This document shows, in pieces, positions 9,755 through 17,414 of a stretch of 26,465 bases of DNA; position 1 is the first letter of the stretch; each line of letters opens with the position of its first letter. Origin of the DNA: CAKKQX01 sp046313915. GTDB taxonomy: Bacteria; Pseudomonadota; Gammaproteobacteria; Burkholderiales; SG8-41. The DNA lies in assembly GCA_046313915.1 (NCBI GenBank), contig JBKBXX010000036.1, forward strand, positions 1 through 26,465, written 5' to 3'. The notes beneath the pieces were generated by a model. It saw only the letters and a program-made list of their open reading frames with translations. It had not been told where the DNA came from and ran no database searches. The position numbers were made by a program, and so were the translations under genes.

Positions 9755-10885
9755 CTAAATCCCGGCTTTCACGTCCTCGTCGCCGATCTGCCGCCGCACT
9801 TTCGCGATGTCCCGTTTTGCCAGCGCAAAAGGAAACGACAGGATGTCGGTCGGACTCGAATCGCCGTAGGGTCGGTTGCACGCCGAAACGTCGTCGTCTT
9901 TGCCGGGGCAACCCGAAGTGCGGAACGGCGTGCCGGCGTCGATCAGCGCTTCGAGTTTCTCCTGCGGCACGCCGAAGCCGGTGACGCGGCCGCTCGCGTC
10001 GAATTCCATGTCGCGGAAGCTGCCGCCGGCGTAGTCGATGATGTAACGCGCGAGCTGCACGCGCCGCCATTGGCCACGGTCGACCGGCGGCCAGTCTTCC
10101 ATCAGCGAACCGCGCTCGGGGAAAAAGGCAAACATGTGGTTGTGCCCGCCCAGCTCGCGGATTTTCTGCGCGACTTCCAGGATCTCGCGCTCGGTCTCGC
10201 CCATGCCGCAGATCAGGTGGGCGCCGAATTTCTCCGGACCGAACACTTCCGCCGCCCACTCGAGGGCACGCCAGTAATGCTCGTACTTGTGCGGGCTGTC
10301 CACTCCCTTGCCGCGCGTGCGCTCGAAAATCTCCGGCGTCACCGCGTCGAGCGCGACGGTGAAAATATCAGCGCCCATGTCGCGCAGCCGCACCAGATCC
10401 TCTTTTCCCAGCGTGGTCGGGTTGGAAAGGATGGACACCGGCACCTGCGGCACCTCGCGCACCCATTTTTCCAGCAGCACGAAAGTATCGTCATTGGAAT
10501 CGGGATGAGTGATCATGGAAATACACATGCGCTGAAAGCGGCCCCGGTCGCCGCCCGCTTTCACGCGCGCAATCACTTCGTCGTAGCGCGCGGTCGGCCA
10601 GTCCACCCGGATGAAATTGCGGTCGGCGTAATCGCGCGCCTCCTCGCGATGGCGCGCGAGGCCGCAGTAGGCGCAGTTGGCGCGGCAGCCTTCGGGATAG
10701 GTCACCAGCAGGTTCAGACAATGCGTGCACGAAGTGCGGTGCATCTTGCCGGGAACGAGCCCCAGCGTGATCGCCGCGGCCGTGCTCATCTGCACGTATT
10801 CCGGCGAACGCATCTCGGGCGTCCTGACGTGGTAGTCGGGGCGGTAAAAGCGGATCGGTTGCGATTCTTCAGTCGCTGCGCTCAT
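9755..10885 (-). CDS. Radical SAM protein, LipS1/LipS2-type lipoyl synthase component (biotin-synthase-like)
   Basis: This 376-residue protein carries the radical SAM motif CRANCAYC (Cys67, Cys71, Cys74). An additional CTHC pair (Cys53, Cys56) and C-terminal cysteines at about 326 and 336 (CPGKDDDVSAC) could hold an auxiliary iron-sulfur cluster, as expected for a sulfur-inserting enzyme. In archaea and in sHdr organisms two radical SAM proteins, LipS1 and LipS2, together place the two sulfur atoms on an octanoyl chain. This one and the protein at 13686-14819 form that pair by motif and context; I cannot tell from memory which number each has. It begins 18 bases after the GlcG-like gene, with only a weak AAGG ribosome-binding site. 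It is not the standard LipA, whose CxxxxCxxxxxC motif is absent. Confidence 0.82.
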   Translation of the reverse strand: MSAATEESQPIRFYRPDYHVRTPEMRSPEYVQMSTAAAITLGLVPGKMHRTSCTHCLNLLVTYPEGCRANCAYCGLARHREEARDYADRNFIRVDWPTARYDEVIARVKAGGDRGRFQRMCISMITHPDSNDDTFVLLEKWVREVPQVPVSILSNPTTLGKEDLVRLRDMGADIFTVALDAVTPEIFERTRGKGVDSPHKYEHYWRALEWAAEVFGPEKFGAHLICGMGETEREILEVAQKIRELGGHNHMFAFFPERGSLMEDWPPVDRGQWRRVQLARYIIDYAGGSFRDMEFDASGRVTGFGVPQEKLEALIDAGTPFRTSGCPGKDDDVSACNRPYGDSSPTDILSFPFALAKRDIAKVRRQIGDEDVKAGI

Positions 10886-10903
10886 AAAAAGCCTTAACCT
10901 TGA

Positions 10904-11422
10904 TTAAAATTCCACGCTGTCCTGGATCGCCGCGATGCCGGCTCTGGCGCATACGTCGTCGCGATCGCCGCCCGGCGCCCCCGAAACCCCGATGCCGCCC
11001 AGCAGCGAGCCACCGCCTTCGATCATGAGTCCCCCTGCCACCGCGGCCACCCGCGGGCGGTGACGGATGCCGCTTTGCGGCATGCCGGCTTGGGTGATCT
11101 TCTCCAGATCGGCGGTAGCCGTACGGAATGACACCGCCGTCCACGCCTTGTCGCCGGCCATGGCAGGCGTGTGCGCGCCGGCAAAGCGGTCGCGCAGCAT
11201 GACCTGGGTGTTGCCGCTGCGGTCGACCACCGCCACCGCTACCTGGTAGCCTTCGTCGCGACATTTCCTGAGCGCGGCCTGCGCCGCCTTGAGCGCCGTT
11301 TCCGGCGTCAGCATTTTTACCGCAAACGTCGCTTCCTGCGCCAGGAGCGGATGCGCGCCCGTTCCCATGGCAAAAACACAAAACGCTGCGCAAACGGGCT
11401 TTTTCAGTCGTTGTGATCTCAT
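10904..11422 (-). CDS. Exported GlcG/HbpS-like (DUF336) protein
   Basis: This 172-residue protein begins with a signal peptide (roughly residues 1-29, ending PLLAQ). The rest is a GlcG/HbpS domain: LTPETALKAAQAALRKC, then VAVAVVDRSGNTQVMLRDRFAGAHTPAMAGDKAWTA (residues about 61-96), and the glycine-rich end GGGSLLGGIGVSGAPGG, a family signature. HbpS of Streptomyces binds heme and senses redox state; other members are linked to glycolate or corrinoid metabolism, so the ligand is uncertain. It sits between lipT and a lipoyl synthase gene, 37 bases after lipT, although its predicted location is outside the cytoplasm while its neighbours' products are cytoplasmic. Its role in the pathway is unknown. 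Confidence 0.8.
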   Translation of the reverse strand: MRSQRLKKPVCAAFCVFAMGTGAHPLLAQEATFAVKMLTPETALKAAQAALRKCRDEGYQVAVAVVDRSGNTQVMLRDRFAGAHTPAMAGDKAWTAVSFRTATADLEKITQAGMPQSGIRHRPRVAAVAGGLMIEGGGSLLGGIGVSGAPGGDRDDVCARAGIAAIQDSVEF

Positions 11423-11459
11423 CTCAATTCGTCCTTCCGCTCTTGATGTGGCTCGCGGG

Positions 11460-12593
11460 TCACGCTGCGTCACGACACGCGGCCTCCCCCGAGAAATATT
11501 CGGGGAAAGCGATCCAGCCGCGGCGGTGCGGGGCATCGCTTCGCGCGGCGGGGGTGCGCCACACGCGCTCGAGTTCGCGCCGCCGTTCGACCGCGCGCGC
11601 CAGCGATTCTCCGAACTGCTCGCGGAGGTCTGCTTCGTAGGCAGCGAGCGCATTGCGGTCGCCTTCGCGCAGCAGCGCATGCGCCGCCTCGCCCGCGCGC
11701 TCGCCCGAAATCACGGCCGCGGCGATGCCGGCGCCGGTGATCGGATGGGTCAGCCCCGCGGCATCGCCCGCGAACAGCACATTGCCGACGCAAAGCCGGT
11801 CGCGCAGCCCGCCGACCGGAATGGCGCCGCCGGTGCGGGCCACGATCCCGCTTCCCACCCTGCCCTCGGCGGCCAGTTGCCGGTGCAAAGCCTCGAGCGG
11901 GGTTTTCATGTCGGCGGCAAACCGCGGGTCCATGCCCAGGCCGAGATTGGCGTGCGCTCCTTTCGGAAACAGCCAGGCATAGCCGCCGGGATAGTCGTCC
12001 GACAGCCAGATATCGGTCGCCGCATAAGGCGCGACCAGCGGCACGGTGTATTGCCGCGTGTTGACGGTGGGAAGGCGCGGCAGTCCGATAGCCGCGGCTA
12101 CCTTCGAATGCGGCCCGTCGGCGGCGATCAGCAGCCGGTATCGCACTCGCAGCTCGCCGCGCGGCGTGCTCAGCGTCGCGGTCGCGCGCGGCGCATCCAG
12201 TGCCGTGAGGAGGCTGCCGCTGTGAATGAGCGCACCGGCCTGCTCAGCGACGCGCGTCAGCGCCTGGTCGAAAGCGGCGCGGTCGACCATCAACCCGGCA
12301 AAAGGCATCGTGACCGTCGCGCCCGAAGGCAGCGTGCTTTTCATGCCAGAAATTTTCTGCTGCAACACACCCGGGGCTTGCGCGCAGCGCGCGAGCGGCA
12401 GCGGAATGAACTCGGCGCACTGCACGGGAATGCCGGGCGTTTTCTTTTTCTCGACTGCAATCACATCGAGGCCGAGGCGCGCCGCCAGCGCCGCCGCCGC
12501 GCCGCCGGCGGGCCCCAGACCCACCACCAGCACCTCGCAGCATTGCGCGCGCGCCGGCGGTGGTTTCGTTTGTGCAGGCCGGGATGGCATCAT
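11460..12593 (-). CDS. lipT: LipT-like FAD-dependent oxidoreductase (geranylgeranyl-reductase family)
   Basis: This 377-residue flavoprotein has an N-terminal dinucleotide-binding motif GLGPAGGAAA (residues 25-34) followed by VIAVEKK, the VQCAEF element of geranylgeranyl-reductase-like proteins (Cys59), a DGPHSKVA motif, and the distal FAD motif LFAGDAAGLTHPITGAGI. In sHdr gene clusters a protein of this type, LipT, is encoded with lipS1, lipS2 and slpl(AB) and is proposed to supply electrons for lipoate assembly; the exact reaction is not settled. It starts with two consecutive ATG codons 8 bases after the lipoate ligase gene, with no clear Shine-Dalgarno sequence, so translation may depend on the upstream gene. 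The same frame is open far upstream into the ligase gene, but that part is antisense-free shadow in the wrong frame. Confidence 0.8.
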   Translation of the reverse strand: MMPSRPAQTKPPPARAQCCEVLVVGLGPAGGAAAALAARLGLDVIAVEKKKTPGIPVQCAEFIPLPLARCAQAPGVLQQKISGMKSTLPSGATVTMPFAGLMVDRAAFDQALTRVAEQAGALIHSGSLLTALDAPRATATLSTPRGELRVRYRLLIAADGPHSKVAAAIGLPRLPTVNTRQYTVPLVAPYAATDIWLSDDYPGGYAWLFPKGAHANLGLGMDPRFAADMKTPLEALHRQLAAEGRVGSGIVARTGGAIPVGGLRDRLCVGNVLFAGDAAGLTHPITGAGIAAAVISGERAGEAAHALLREGDRNALAAYEADLREQFGESLARAVERRRELERVWRTPAARSDAPHRRGWIAFPEYFSGEAACRDAA

Positions 12594-12601
12594 GAACTTG
12601 G

Positions 12602-13678
12602 TTACTTGATTACCGAATCGGTCAGCGGCTGTTTGACCGCCAGCCTGATCACGGTGACGAAATCGGCCGGCGTCAATGTCAGCATGTCCACCTCGCGACC
12701 GGCGAAAAAAGCTTGGATGCGCGCCTCGATCCTGTCGAGCGGCGTGTCGCGCAGCGCCGCTTCGAGGTCCGCCACGGTGCGGCGCGGATTGACGAAAATG
12801 TCGCCGGTGAACCACACCTGCCTGATGGTGCGGCTCAGTGTGTCGAAACTCACCGCGGCACGCAGCAGTCCGCCCGCGAATTTCTGCACCGCTTCCAGCA
12901 GCGGCATGCCGCTCGTCGGCCGCGACACCAGATCGACCCAGTCGCGGGTATCGATCTCGCGCAACGCGACCTGATAGCGCGCGTGCTCGGTGAGCGTCAG
13001 TTCGTCTTCCTGGAATTCGACGTCGAACTCGCTTTCGAACGCCTCGACGATGTTGCGCCTGATCTGGCCGACATCGGGCCGACGGCCCAGCAGTTCCGTG
13101 AGGTTGGCCACGCGTTCGCGCGCCGACGCAATCGCCTTGTCGGACAGCTTTTCCGCCGGGATGCGCAGCACCCGCAGCATTTTTTCGACATCGAAATCGA
13201 CGAGCAGCGTGCCCTGGAACATCAGCGCGTCGCCGTCGAAAGCGCCGCCGGTGCCGGAAATCTTGCGGCCATCGACTTCGATGTCGTTGCGCGGACGGTA
13301 GCGCGCATCCACGCCGAGCGCGCTGATCGCAGCAGCCGCGGCGTGGCAGATGCGTTTCGATATCGCCTGCATGTCGCTCGTGCCGAGGTCGCGCTTGTGC
13401 AGATAGAGTTCCCAGCCGAGCTGGGTCTCGTCGAAATAGATCGCGCCGCCGCCGGTGATGCGGCGCTGGATCGCGATGCCATTGGCGCGGCAGTAATCGA
13501 GATTGAGCTCCTGCTCGGCGCTCTGGTGATAACCGAGCAGCGCCGCGGGCGTGAAGCGCAGAAAGCGCAGCGTACTCGGAATCTCCTCGGCCTGGCGCGC
13601 TTCGAGCAGCGCGCGGTTGAGCGCAATGTTCTGCGCCGCAGAGCGCAGTCCGGTATCGAGCACTCTCCAAAATTCCAT
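12602..13678 (-). CDS. slpl(AB): Lipoate--protein ligase, sLpl(AB) type
   Basis: This 358-residue protein is a lipoate-protein ligase A family member dedicated, by context, to lipoylating LbpA. Key features are the motif RRITGGGAIYFDE (residues 72-84), the catalytic lysine in GRKISGTGG (Lys139) and FQGTLLVDFD (residues 154-163). The histidine common in GGGxVxH motifs is replaced by Phe, as in some subfamilies. The C-terminal 110 residues (from about 245) resemble an LplB-like accessory domain, which makes the length fit the described sLpl(AB) fusion. It follows the radical SAM gene by 7 bases; the segment TTTTATT just before ATG offers no Shine-Dalgarno, which suggests coupling or an alternative start. 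It would attach lipoate or octanoate to the lysine in the ESGKW motif of LbpA. Confidence 0.85.
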   Translation of the reverse strand: MEFWRVLDTGLRSAAQNIALNRALLEARQAEEIPSTLRFLRFTPAALLGYHQSAEQELNLDYCRANGIAIQRRITGGGAIYFDETQLGWELYLHKRDLGTSDMQAISKRICHAAAAAISALGVDARYRPRNDIEVDGRKISGTGGAFDGDALMFQGTLLVDFDVEKMLRVLRIPAEKLSDKAIASARERVANLTELLGRRPDVGQIRRNIVEAFESEFDVEFQEDELTLTEHARYQVALREIDTRDWVDLVSRPTSGMPLLEAVQKFAGGLLRAAVSFDTLSRTIRQVWFTGDIFVNPRRTVADLEAALRDTPLDRIEARIQAFFAGREVDMLTLTPADFVTVIRLAVKQPLTDSVIK

Positions 13679-13685
13679 AATAAAA

Positions 13686-14819
13686 TCAAAGTGTTACTAT
13701 TTTGATGCCGGCCAAGCCCGGGCGCCGCTGCGCCGCTGCGCGCTCGTGCGCGATCACGCGCGCAGGATCAACGCGCACGCCCTCGTCCGCTTCGAGCGCC
13801 AGCACTTCGTCGCCCACCGCGATCGAACAGCACGCGGGCGTGACCCGTACATCACGCTCGAGGCGCGTGGCGAGCTCGACCATGCCATCGGCCGGATGCG
13901 CGATGCCATTCAGTCCCGCCATCACCGCATAGGCGTCGATCTGGGCCTTGGCCCTGCCCGCCGGCCGCGCACAGCCCAGCAGCAGCGGCGTGTCCGGCAG
14001 CGCCGCGCGCGCCTCCATGAAAAAACGCCCGACCTCCCGCGTATCGGGCGTGACGAACGGCCGCGCCGCGGGCGCATAAAATGGCATCACCACCACCAGC
14101 ACCAAGGCAGCAGGACGGTGGCGCGCCACGATTTCGAGCGCGTGCCACTCGCCGAGCAGGCGCCCGTAGTGCAGCCCGATCACGATATGCGGTACGACCT
14201 TCATCGAAGTCGCGACCAGGCATTCGAGGGAACGCTCGAAATCGGCGACGCTGCGCTTCAGGTGATAAACCTGCGAAATCGTGTCCTGCGCGCCGATCAC
14301 GTCCATCATCGCCGCGTCTATGCCCGAAGCTTCCATGCGCTGCGCGATGTCGCGGTCGACCAGCGCGGTGTGCAGCGCGATCCGGAACGACGGGAAAGCG
14401 TCCTTGATGCGGCGCAGCGTCGGATAGAAGTCGTCGTATTCGACTTCGTTGCGGTGATTGGAACCCCCGGTGAGCAGCATGCCTTGCGCACCGGCGGCGA
14501 TCTGTTCGTTGACCACGCGCCACAGCGCTGCGGGCGTGCGCGCCGCGATCATCGGCTCGAGGATTTTTGCCTTGCAGTGGTCGCAGGCGAGTTTGCATTC
14601 GCCACCGGTGATCGACACCGCGGGCCATGCGCTCTTGCCGCAGCCGGCGATTTCGGAAGTCGCGTACGCCTTGAAGCTCGGCGTATAGAAATTGATGCGC
14701 GCCGCCACACCGTCGAGCAGCGCACGCTGCCGCGCGAGCTGCGCCACCAGCGGGCCGTCGAGTTCGACGCCGTCGAGCGGTTCGATATTGCCAACGATGT
14801 CGAGCCAGGAGGATTTCAC
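13686..14819 (-). CDS. Radical SAM protein, LipS1/LipS2-type lipoyl synthase component
   Basis: This protein of 377 residues has the radical SAM motif CKLACDHC (Cys75, Cys79, Cys82) placed after AWPAVSITGGE, as in archaeal biotin-synthase-related proteins. Cys60 (AGCGK) and a C-terminal CC pair (VTPACCSIAVG) could bind a second iron-sulfur cluster that would be the sulfur donor. It is the likely partner of the radical SAM protein at 9755-10885 in making lipoate on LbpA. I chose GTG 14819 because AAGGG lies 6 bases upstream; GTG 14840 is an alternative that adds seven residues. It sits between lbpA and slpl(AB) in a tight run, which strongly supports a lipoylation role. Which of LipS1 and LipS2 it is remains open. 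Confidence 0.82.
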   Translation of the reverse strand: MKSSWLDIVGNIEPLDGVELDGPLVAQLARQRALLDGVAARINFYTPSFKAYATSEIAGCGKSAWPAVSITGGECKLACDHCKAKILEPMIAARTPAALWRVVNEQIAAGAQGMLLTGGSNHRNEVEYDDFYPTLRRIKDAFPSFRIALHTALVDRDIAQRMEASGIDAAMMDVIGAQDTISQVYHLKRSVADFERSLECLVATSMKVVPHIVIGLHYGRLLGEWHALEIVARHRPAALVLVVVMPFYAPAARPFVTPDTREVGRFFMEARAALPDTPLLLGCARPAGRAKAQIDAYAVMAGLNGIAHPADGMVELATRLERDVRVTPACCSIAVGDEVLALEADEGVRVDPARVIAHERAAAQRRPGLAGIKIVTL

Positions 14820-14849
14820 CCTTTGCCCTTCACTGTTCACACCCTGCCG

Positions 14850-15293
14850 TCAGGCGCCGCAGCCCGCGAATCCTTCGGCGTTCATCTTCGCTTCAAATGC
14901 GGCGGCGGCCGCACTTCCCGTGAGCAAAGCGCCTGCTTCCGCGTCCCAGTCGGAAGGTTTCATCCTGACCATCCAGCCCGCGCCATACGGATCACTGTTG
15001 ATGGTGCCCGGGCTCGCCGACAGCGCCTCATTGACCGCAACCACCTCGCCCGAAACCGGGGCCTTGACCGGGCCTACCCACTTGCCCGATTCGACCGTCG
15101 CTGCCGACTTGTTCTGCTCGACGCTGCGGCCGACTTTTTTCGGCGTGCATGACACGATCTGTCCGGCGAGCGCGGCGGCGTAAGCGGTCATGCCGATGGT
15201 CACGGTGCCGTCGCCCTCGCGCCGCACCCACACGTTGTTTTCGACGTTGTAATAAAGATCATCCGGAATGTTGCAGCCTTTGACTGATGCCAT
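14850..15293 (-). CDS. lbpA: Lipoate-binding protein LbpA (GcvH-like)
   Basis: This 147-residue protein resembles glycine cleavage H protein but has the sulfur-specific signature ESGKWVGP, with Lys71 the expected lipoylation site. It also shows the LYYNVENNVWVRREGDGTVTIGMT start and the NSDPYGAGWMVRMKP segment that frames the lipoyl domain. LbpA proteins are the lipoylated partners of the sHdr complex and, unlike GcvH, do not serve glycine cleavage; no gcvT or gcvP is nearby. Cys7 near the start, Cys49 and Cys145 near the end are notable. The ATG is preceded by AAGGAG. It lies between the DsrE3-type gene and the lipS-type gene. Cytoplasmic. Confidence 0.92.
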   Translation of the reverse strand: MASVKGCNIPDDLYYNVENNVWVRREGDGTVTIGMTAYAAALAGQIVSCTPKKVGRSVEQNKSAATVESGKWVGPVKAPVSGEVVAVNEALSASPGTINSDPYGAGWMVRMKPSDWDAEAGALLTGSAAAAAFEAKMNAEGFAGCGA

Positions 15294-15319
15294 TGTTCCA
15301 ACTCCTTTTTTGGCGCGCC

Positions 15320-15715
15320 CTAGAAAAAAAGTGTCTTGTCACAGCTGAGGATCAGATCTGCAAGCACCCCGCCGCTTGCAATCTCATCCACTTCTTCAAT
15401 CACGTCTGCGCTGTTCATTTCGTAGCCGGGCAGCGCCGGCTGGCACAGATAAAACCTCACGCCTGCCGCCTTGGCGTCGCGCATGAACTCGATTATTTTC
15501 TTGCCGCCGTCCATCGCCGTCAAATTTTCAGGCACGCCTTTCTGGCACAGCCTGACGCCTTCCATGGTGAAAAATATTTTGACGTCGGCATCCATGGAAG
15601 CGAGGATCGCGGCCATATAAAACGGCGTGGCGCAGCGGTGCGGCGTCGATGGCCCGCTGGTCATCACGACCACCACCGATTTTTCCTCGTGGTCGAGATA
15701 ATGCCGTTCAGCCAT
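15320..15715 (-). CDS. dsrE3: DsrE3-type sulfurtransferase
   Basis: This 131-residue cytoplasmic protein has the short DsrE fold: VVVVMTSGPSTPHRCATPFYMA at the start (residues 14-35), a central VKIFFTMEGVRLC strand and the conserved cysteine Cys91 in FYLCQPAL. In sHdr organisms a DsrE3 protein exchanges sulfane sulfur with TusA and feeds the oxidising complex. Placement between two lipoate-binding protein genes fits that role. I start at ATG 15715 (MAERHY); TTG 15727 would add four residues. Three further cysteines (28, 57, 125) are present, so more than one sulfur-binding site is possible. The 99 bases upstream, to the second lipoate-binding protein gene, contain nothing else I can identify. 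Confidence 0.87.
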   Translation of the reverse strand: MAERHYLDHEEKSVVVVMTSGPSTPHRCATPFYMAAILASMDADVKIFFTMEGVRLCQKGVPENLTAMDGGKKIIEFMRDAKAAGVRFYLCQPALPGYEMNSADVIEEVDEIASGGVLADLILSCDKTLFF

Positions 15716-15814
15716 TTCTGCCGGCAAATGGCAAAGGATGAATGGCGGGCGGCATAAAGCCGTTTCCCGCCTCGTGTTCGCTGCTTCCCACTTTCCGCCC
15801 CCGATCTCCGCGAT

Positions 15815-16261
15815 TTACAGCCGCTTGCACTCGATGCCGTCGCGCCGGCAGCGTTCGCAATAGCCGATGCGTGCCGTCTCGCCCGTGACCAGCACCGCCA
15901 GCGCCTGCTCCACCGTCTGCGCCGGACGCACGCGCGCGATCCACGCGTCGTACGGCTGCATGTTGAGCAGCGCCGGATTGTCCAGCACTTCGTGATTGGC
16001 GCTTTCTATGACGCAATCGAACAGATTGGGGACCGGCCCTGCCCATTTGCCGCTTTCGATGGTGGCGACGGGCTTGCCCGCCGGCCGCAGCGTGCCCGGC
16101 TTTCTGACCCTGACGTGCAGAATCCTGCCGGCGATGGTCTGGGAAATATCGGTCATGCCCACTGCGATCGTGCCGTCGTCTTCGAGGCGCGCCCAGATCT
16201 GGTATTGATCGTCATAATAGAGCTCGGGACGAAACTCGCAACCGTTGCATTGCATGCGCAT
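15815..16261 (-). CDS. Second, cysteine-rich lipoate-binding protein (LbpA-like)
   Basis: This 148-residue GcvH-like protein retains ESGKWAGP with Lys72 as the predicted lipoylation site, and the IWARLEDDGTIAVGMT start typical of the family. It is clearly diverged from the LbpA at 14850-15293. It differs by a CxxC pair at the N-terminus (Cys5, Cys8), another at the C-terminus (Cys135, Cys138), plus Cys83 and Cys145. H-protein-like domains have their two ends close together, so these pairs could bind one metal ion or form a redox site. Paired LbpA genes are known in some sHdr organisms. The first ATG (16261) has no Shine-Dalgarno; the second (16255) is an alternative. It is 224 bases from shdrB2. 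Confidence 0.88.
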   Translation of the reverse strand: MRMQCNGCEFRPELYYDDQYQIWARLEDDGTIAVGMTDISQTIAGRILHVRVRKPGTLRPAGKPVATIESGKWAGPVPNLFDCVIESANHEVLDNPALLNMQPYDAWIARVRPAQTVEQALAVLVTGETARIGYCERCRRDGIECKRL

Positions 16262-16484
16262 GGAGGATGAAAGGCGAAAAATGAAGGGTAGTATGTGACG
16301 CAGTCACTGTCGAGACCATCCTCACTCATCACGCATCACCCAAATTGCGCCTTTCTGCTGTAAAAACCGGGCGAGCCGCTGCCATTTGGGCTGCGGCCGC
16401 GCTGCGCGCTTGACCTGCGCACACGGATTGGCCTCCACCGAAACGCGAGCGACCGCAGCCTCGGCCCGCCCGCCGGCACCATCG
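16262..16484 (-). other. 223-base spacer between shdrB2 and the second lbpA-like gene
   Basis: The spacer holds a perfect inverted repeat GTGAC-N3-GTCAC (16295-16307), 33 bases before the lbpA-like start codon, which could be a regulator site. It also holds a possible small - strand ORF of 38 codons (GTG 16438 to TGA 16322). I found no clear promoter pair or terminator. Confidence 0.4.
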
Positions 16485-17396
16485 TCAAATCACGCCTTTC
16501 TCGTGCAGAAAGTCGAGCGAGTCGCTCACGTTTTCATGAATGGCGAGTTTGCGTGCGGACAAACCCAGTGCCAGACCCAGCAATTGCGTGAAATAAAGGA
16601 TCTTGACGCCGGTCTTGATGCCGAACCGGGTTTCGGCGCGGATCTGGTGCATTTCCAGCCCCGAATGACAGGTCGGGCATTCGGTGGCGATCACTTCCGC
16701 GCCCGATTCCTCGGCAGCCTGCAGGATGTTCAGCACGAGCTGGGTCGAGGTGTCGGAATCCGACAGCGTATGCGCGCCGCCACAGCACGCGGTCTTGAGC
16801 GGGAAATCGACGTTGACCGCGCCGGCCGCCGCCAGCAGATCATCCATGAAATGCGGTTTGTAAGTCGATTCCGAGCCGGGTCCCTGGTCTTTTTCGGGGA
16901 AAATCTGGCGCGGCCGGGTGTACATGCAGCCGTAGTAATTGGCGATCTTCACGCCATTCAAGCTTTTGCTGATGCGCCGCTTGATGCCTTCGGGGCCGAC
17001 TTCTTCCATCAGCCATTCGAGCAGGTGCACGGTGCGCACGTCGCCTTTGTAAACCGGGTCGCCGGCTTTCTGCGCGAGATCCTGCACCGTCCGCAATGCT
17101 TCAGGCGAGGTCGCGCACTCGTATTCGGTTTTCTTCAGATTGTGATAACAGCCGTTGCACGGCGCCATCACGGTATCGAAACCCATTTTTTCCGAGGCGA
17201 TCGCCATGTTGCGCGCCGACATATAGGTCTGCAGCATGGGATGAATGTTTTTCACTTCCATCGCACCGCAGCAGTTCCAGTCGGCGAGATTGGTCATCTC
17301 GAGATCGAGCGCCTTGACCAGCGCGCGTGTGGAGCGGTCGTAGGGGCCGCCCGAACCCTCGAGCGCGCAACCCGGGTAGTAAGCAACTTTAGCCAT
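16485..17396 (-). CDS. shdrB2: sHdrB2, heterodisulfide reductase subunit B-like protein
   Basis: This 303-residue protein holds two cysteine-rich CCG domains: Cys10, Cys42-Cys43 (NCCG), Cys80 and Cys83 (CNGC) in the first, and Cys157, Cys204-Cys205 (ACCGG), Cys240 and Cys243 (CPTC) in the second. In methanogen HdrB such motifs bind noncubane [4Fe-4S] clusters that cleave disulfides; the sHdr version is proposed to act in the oxidative direction on sulfur bound to carriers. I start at ATG 17396 (MAKVAYYPGC); GTG 17411 would add five residues. It is 18 bases from shdrC2, with which it forms a BC pair. Cytoplasmic subunit of the sHdr complex. Confidence 0.93.
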   Translation of the reverse strand: MAKVAYYPGCALEGSGGPYDRSTRALVKALDLEMTNLADWNCCGAMEVKNIHPMLQTYMSARNMAIASEKMGFDTVMAPCNGCYHNLKKTEYECATSPEALRTVQDLAQKAGDPVYKGDVRTVHLLEWLMEEVGPEGIKRRISKSLNGVKIANYYGCMYTRPRQIFPEKDQGPGSESTYKPHFMDDLLAAAGAVNVDFPLKTACCGGAHTLSDSDTSTQLVLNILQAAEESGAEVIATECPTCHSGLEMHQIRAETRFGIKTGVKILYFTQLLGLALGLSARKLAIHENVSDSLDFLHEKGVI

Positions 17397-17414
17397 ATTT
17401 TTCCACTTCACGTT

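Noticed and set aside
11460..13670. Single - strand frame of 736 codons covering lipT and the ligase gene
   Set aside because: The part above 12593 is an out-of-frame reading of the ligase gene; lipT has its own conserved N-terminus at 12593.
9755..14840. Either radical SAM gene as standard lipoyl synthase LipA
   Set aside because: The LipA N-terminal CxxxxCxxxxxC motif and C-terminal serine ligand are absent.
14850..16261. Glycine cleavage H proteins as the identity of the two lipoyl proteins
   Set aside because: They carry the ESGKW motif in place of the usual ESVKAA type and sit with shdr and lipS genes; no gcvT or gcvP is present.
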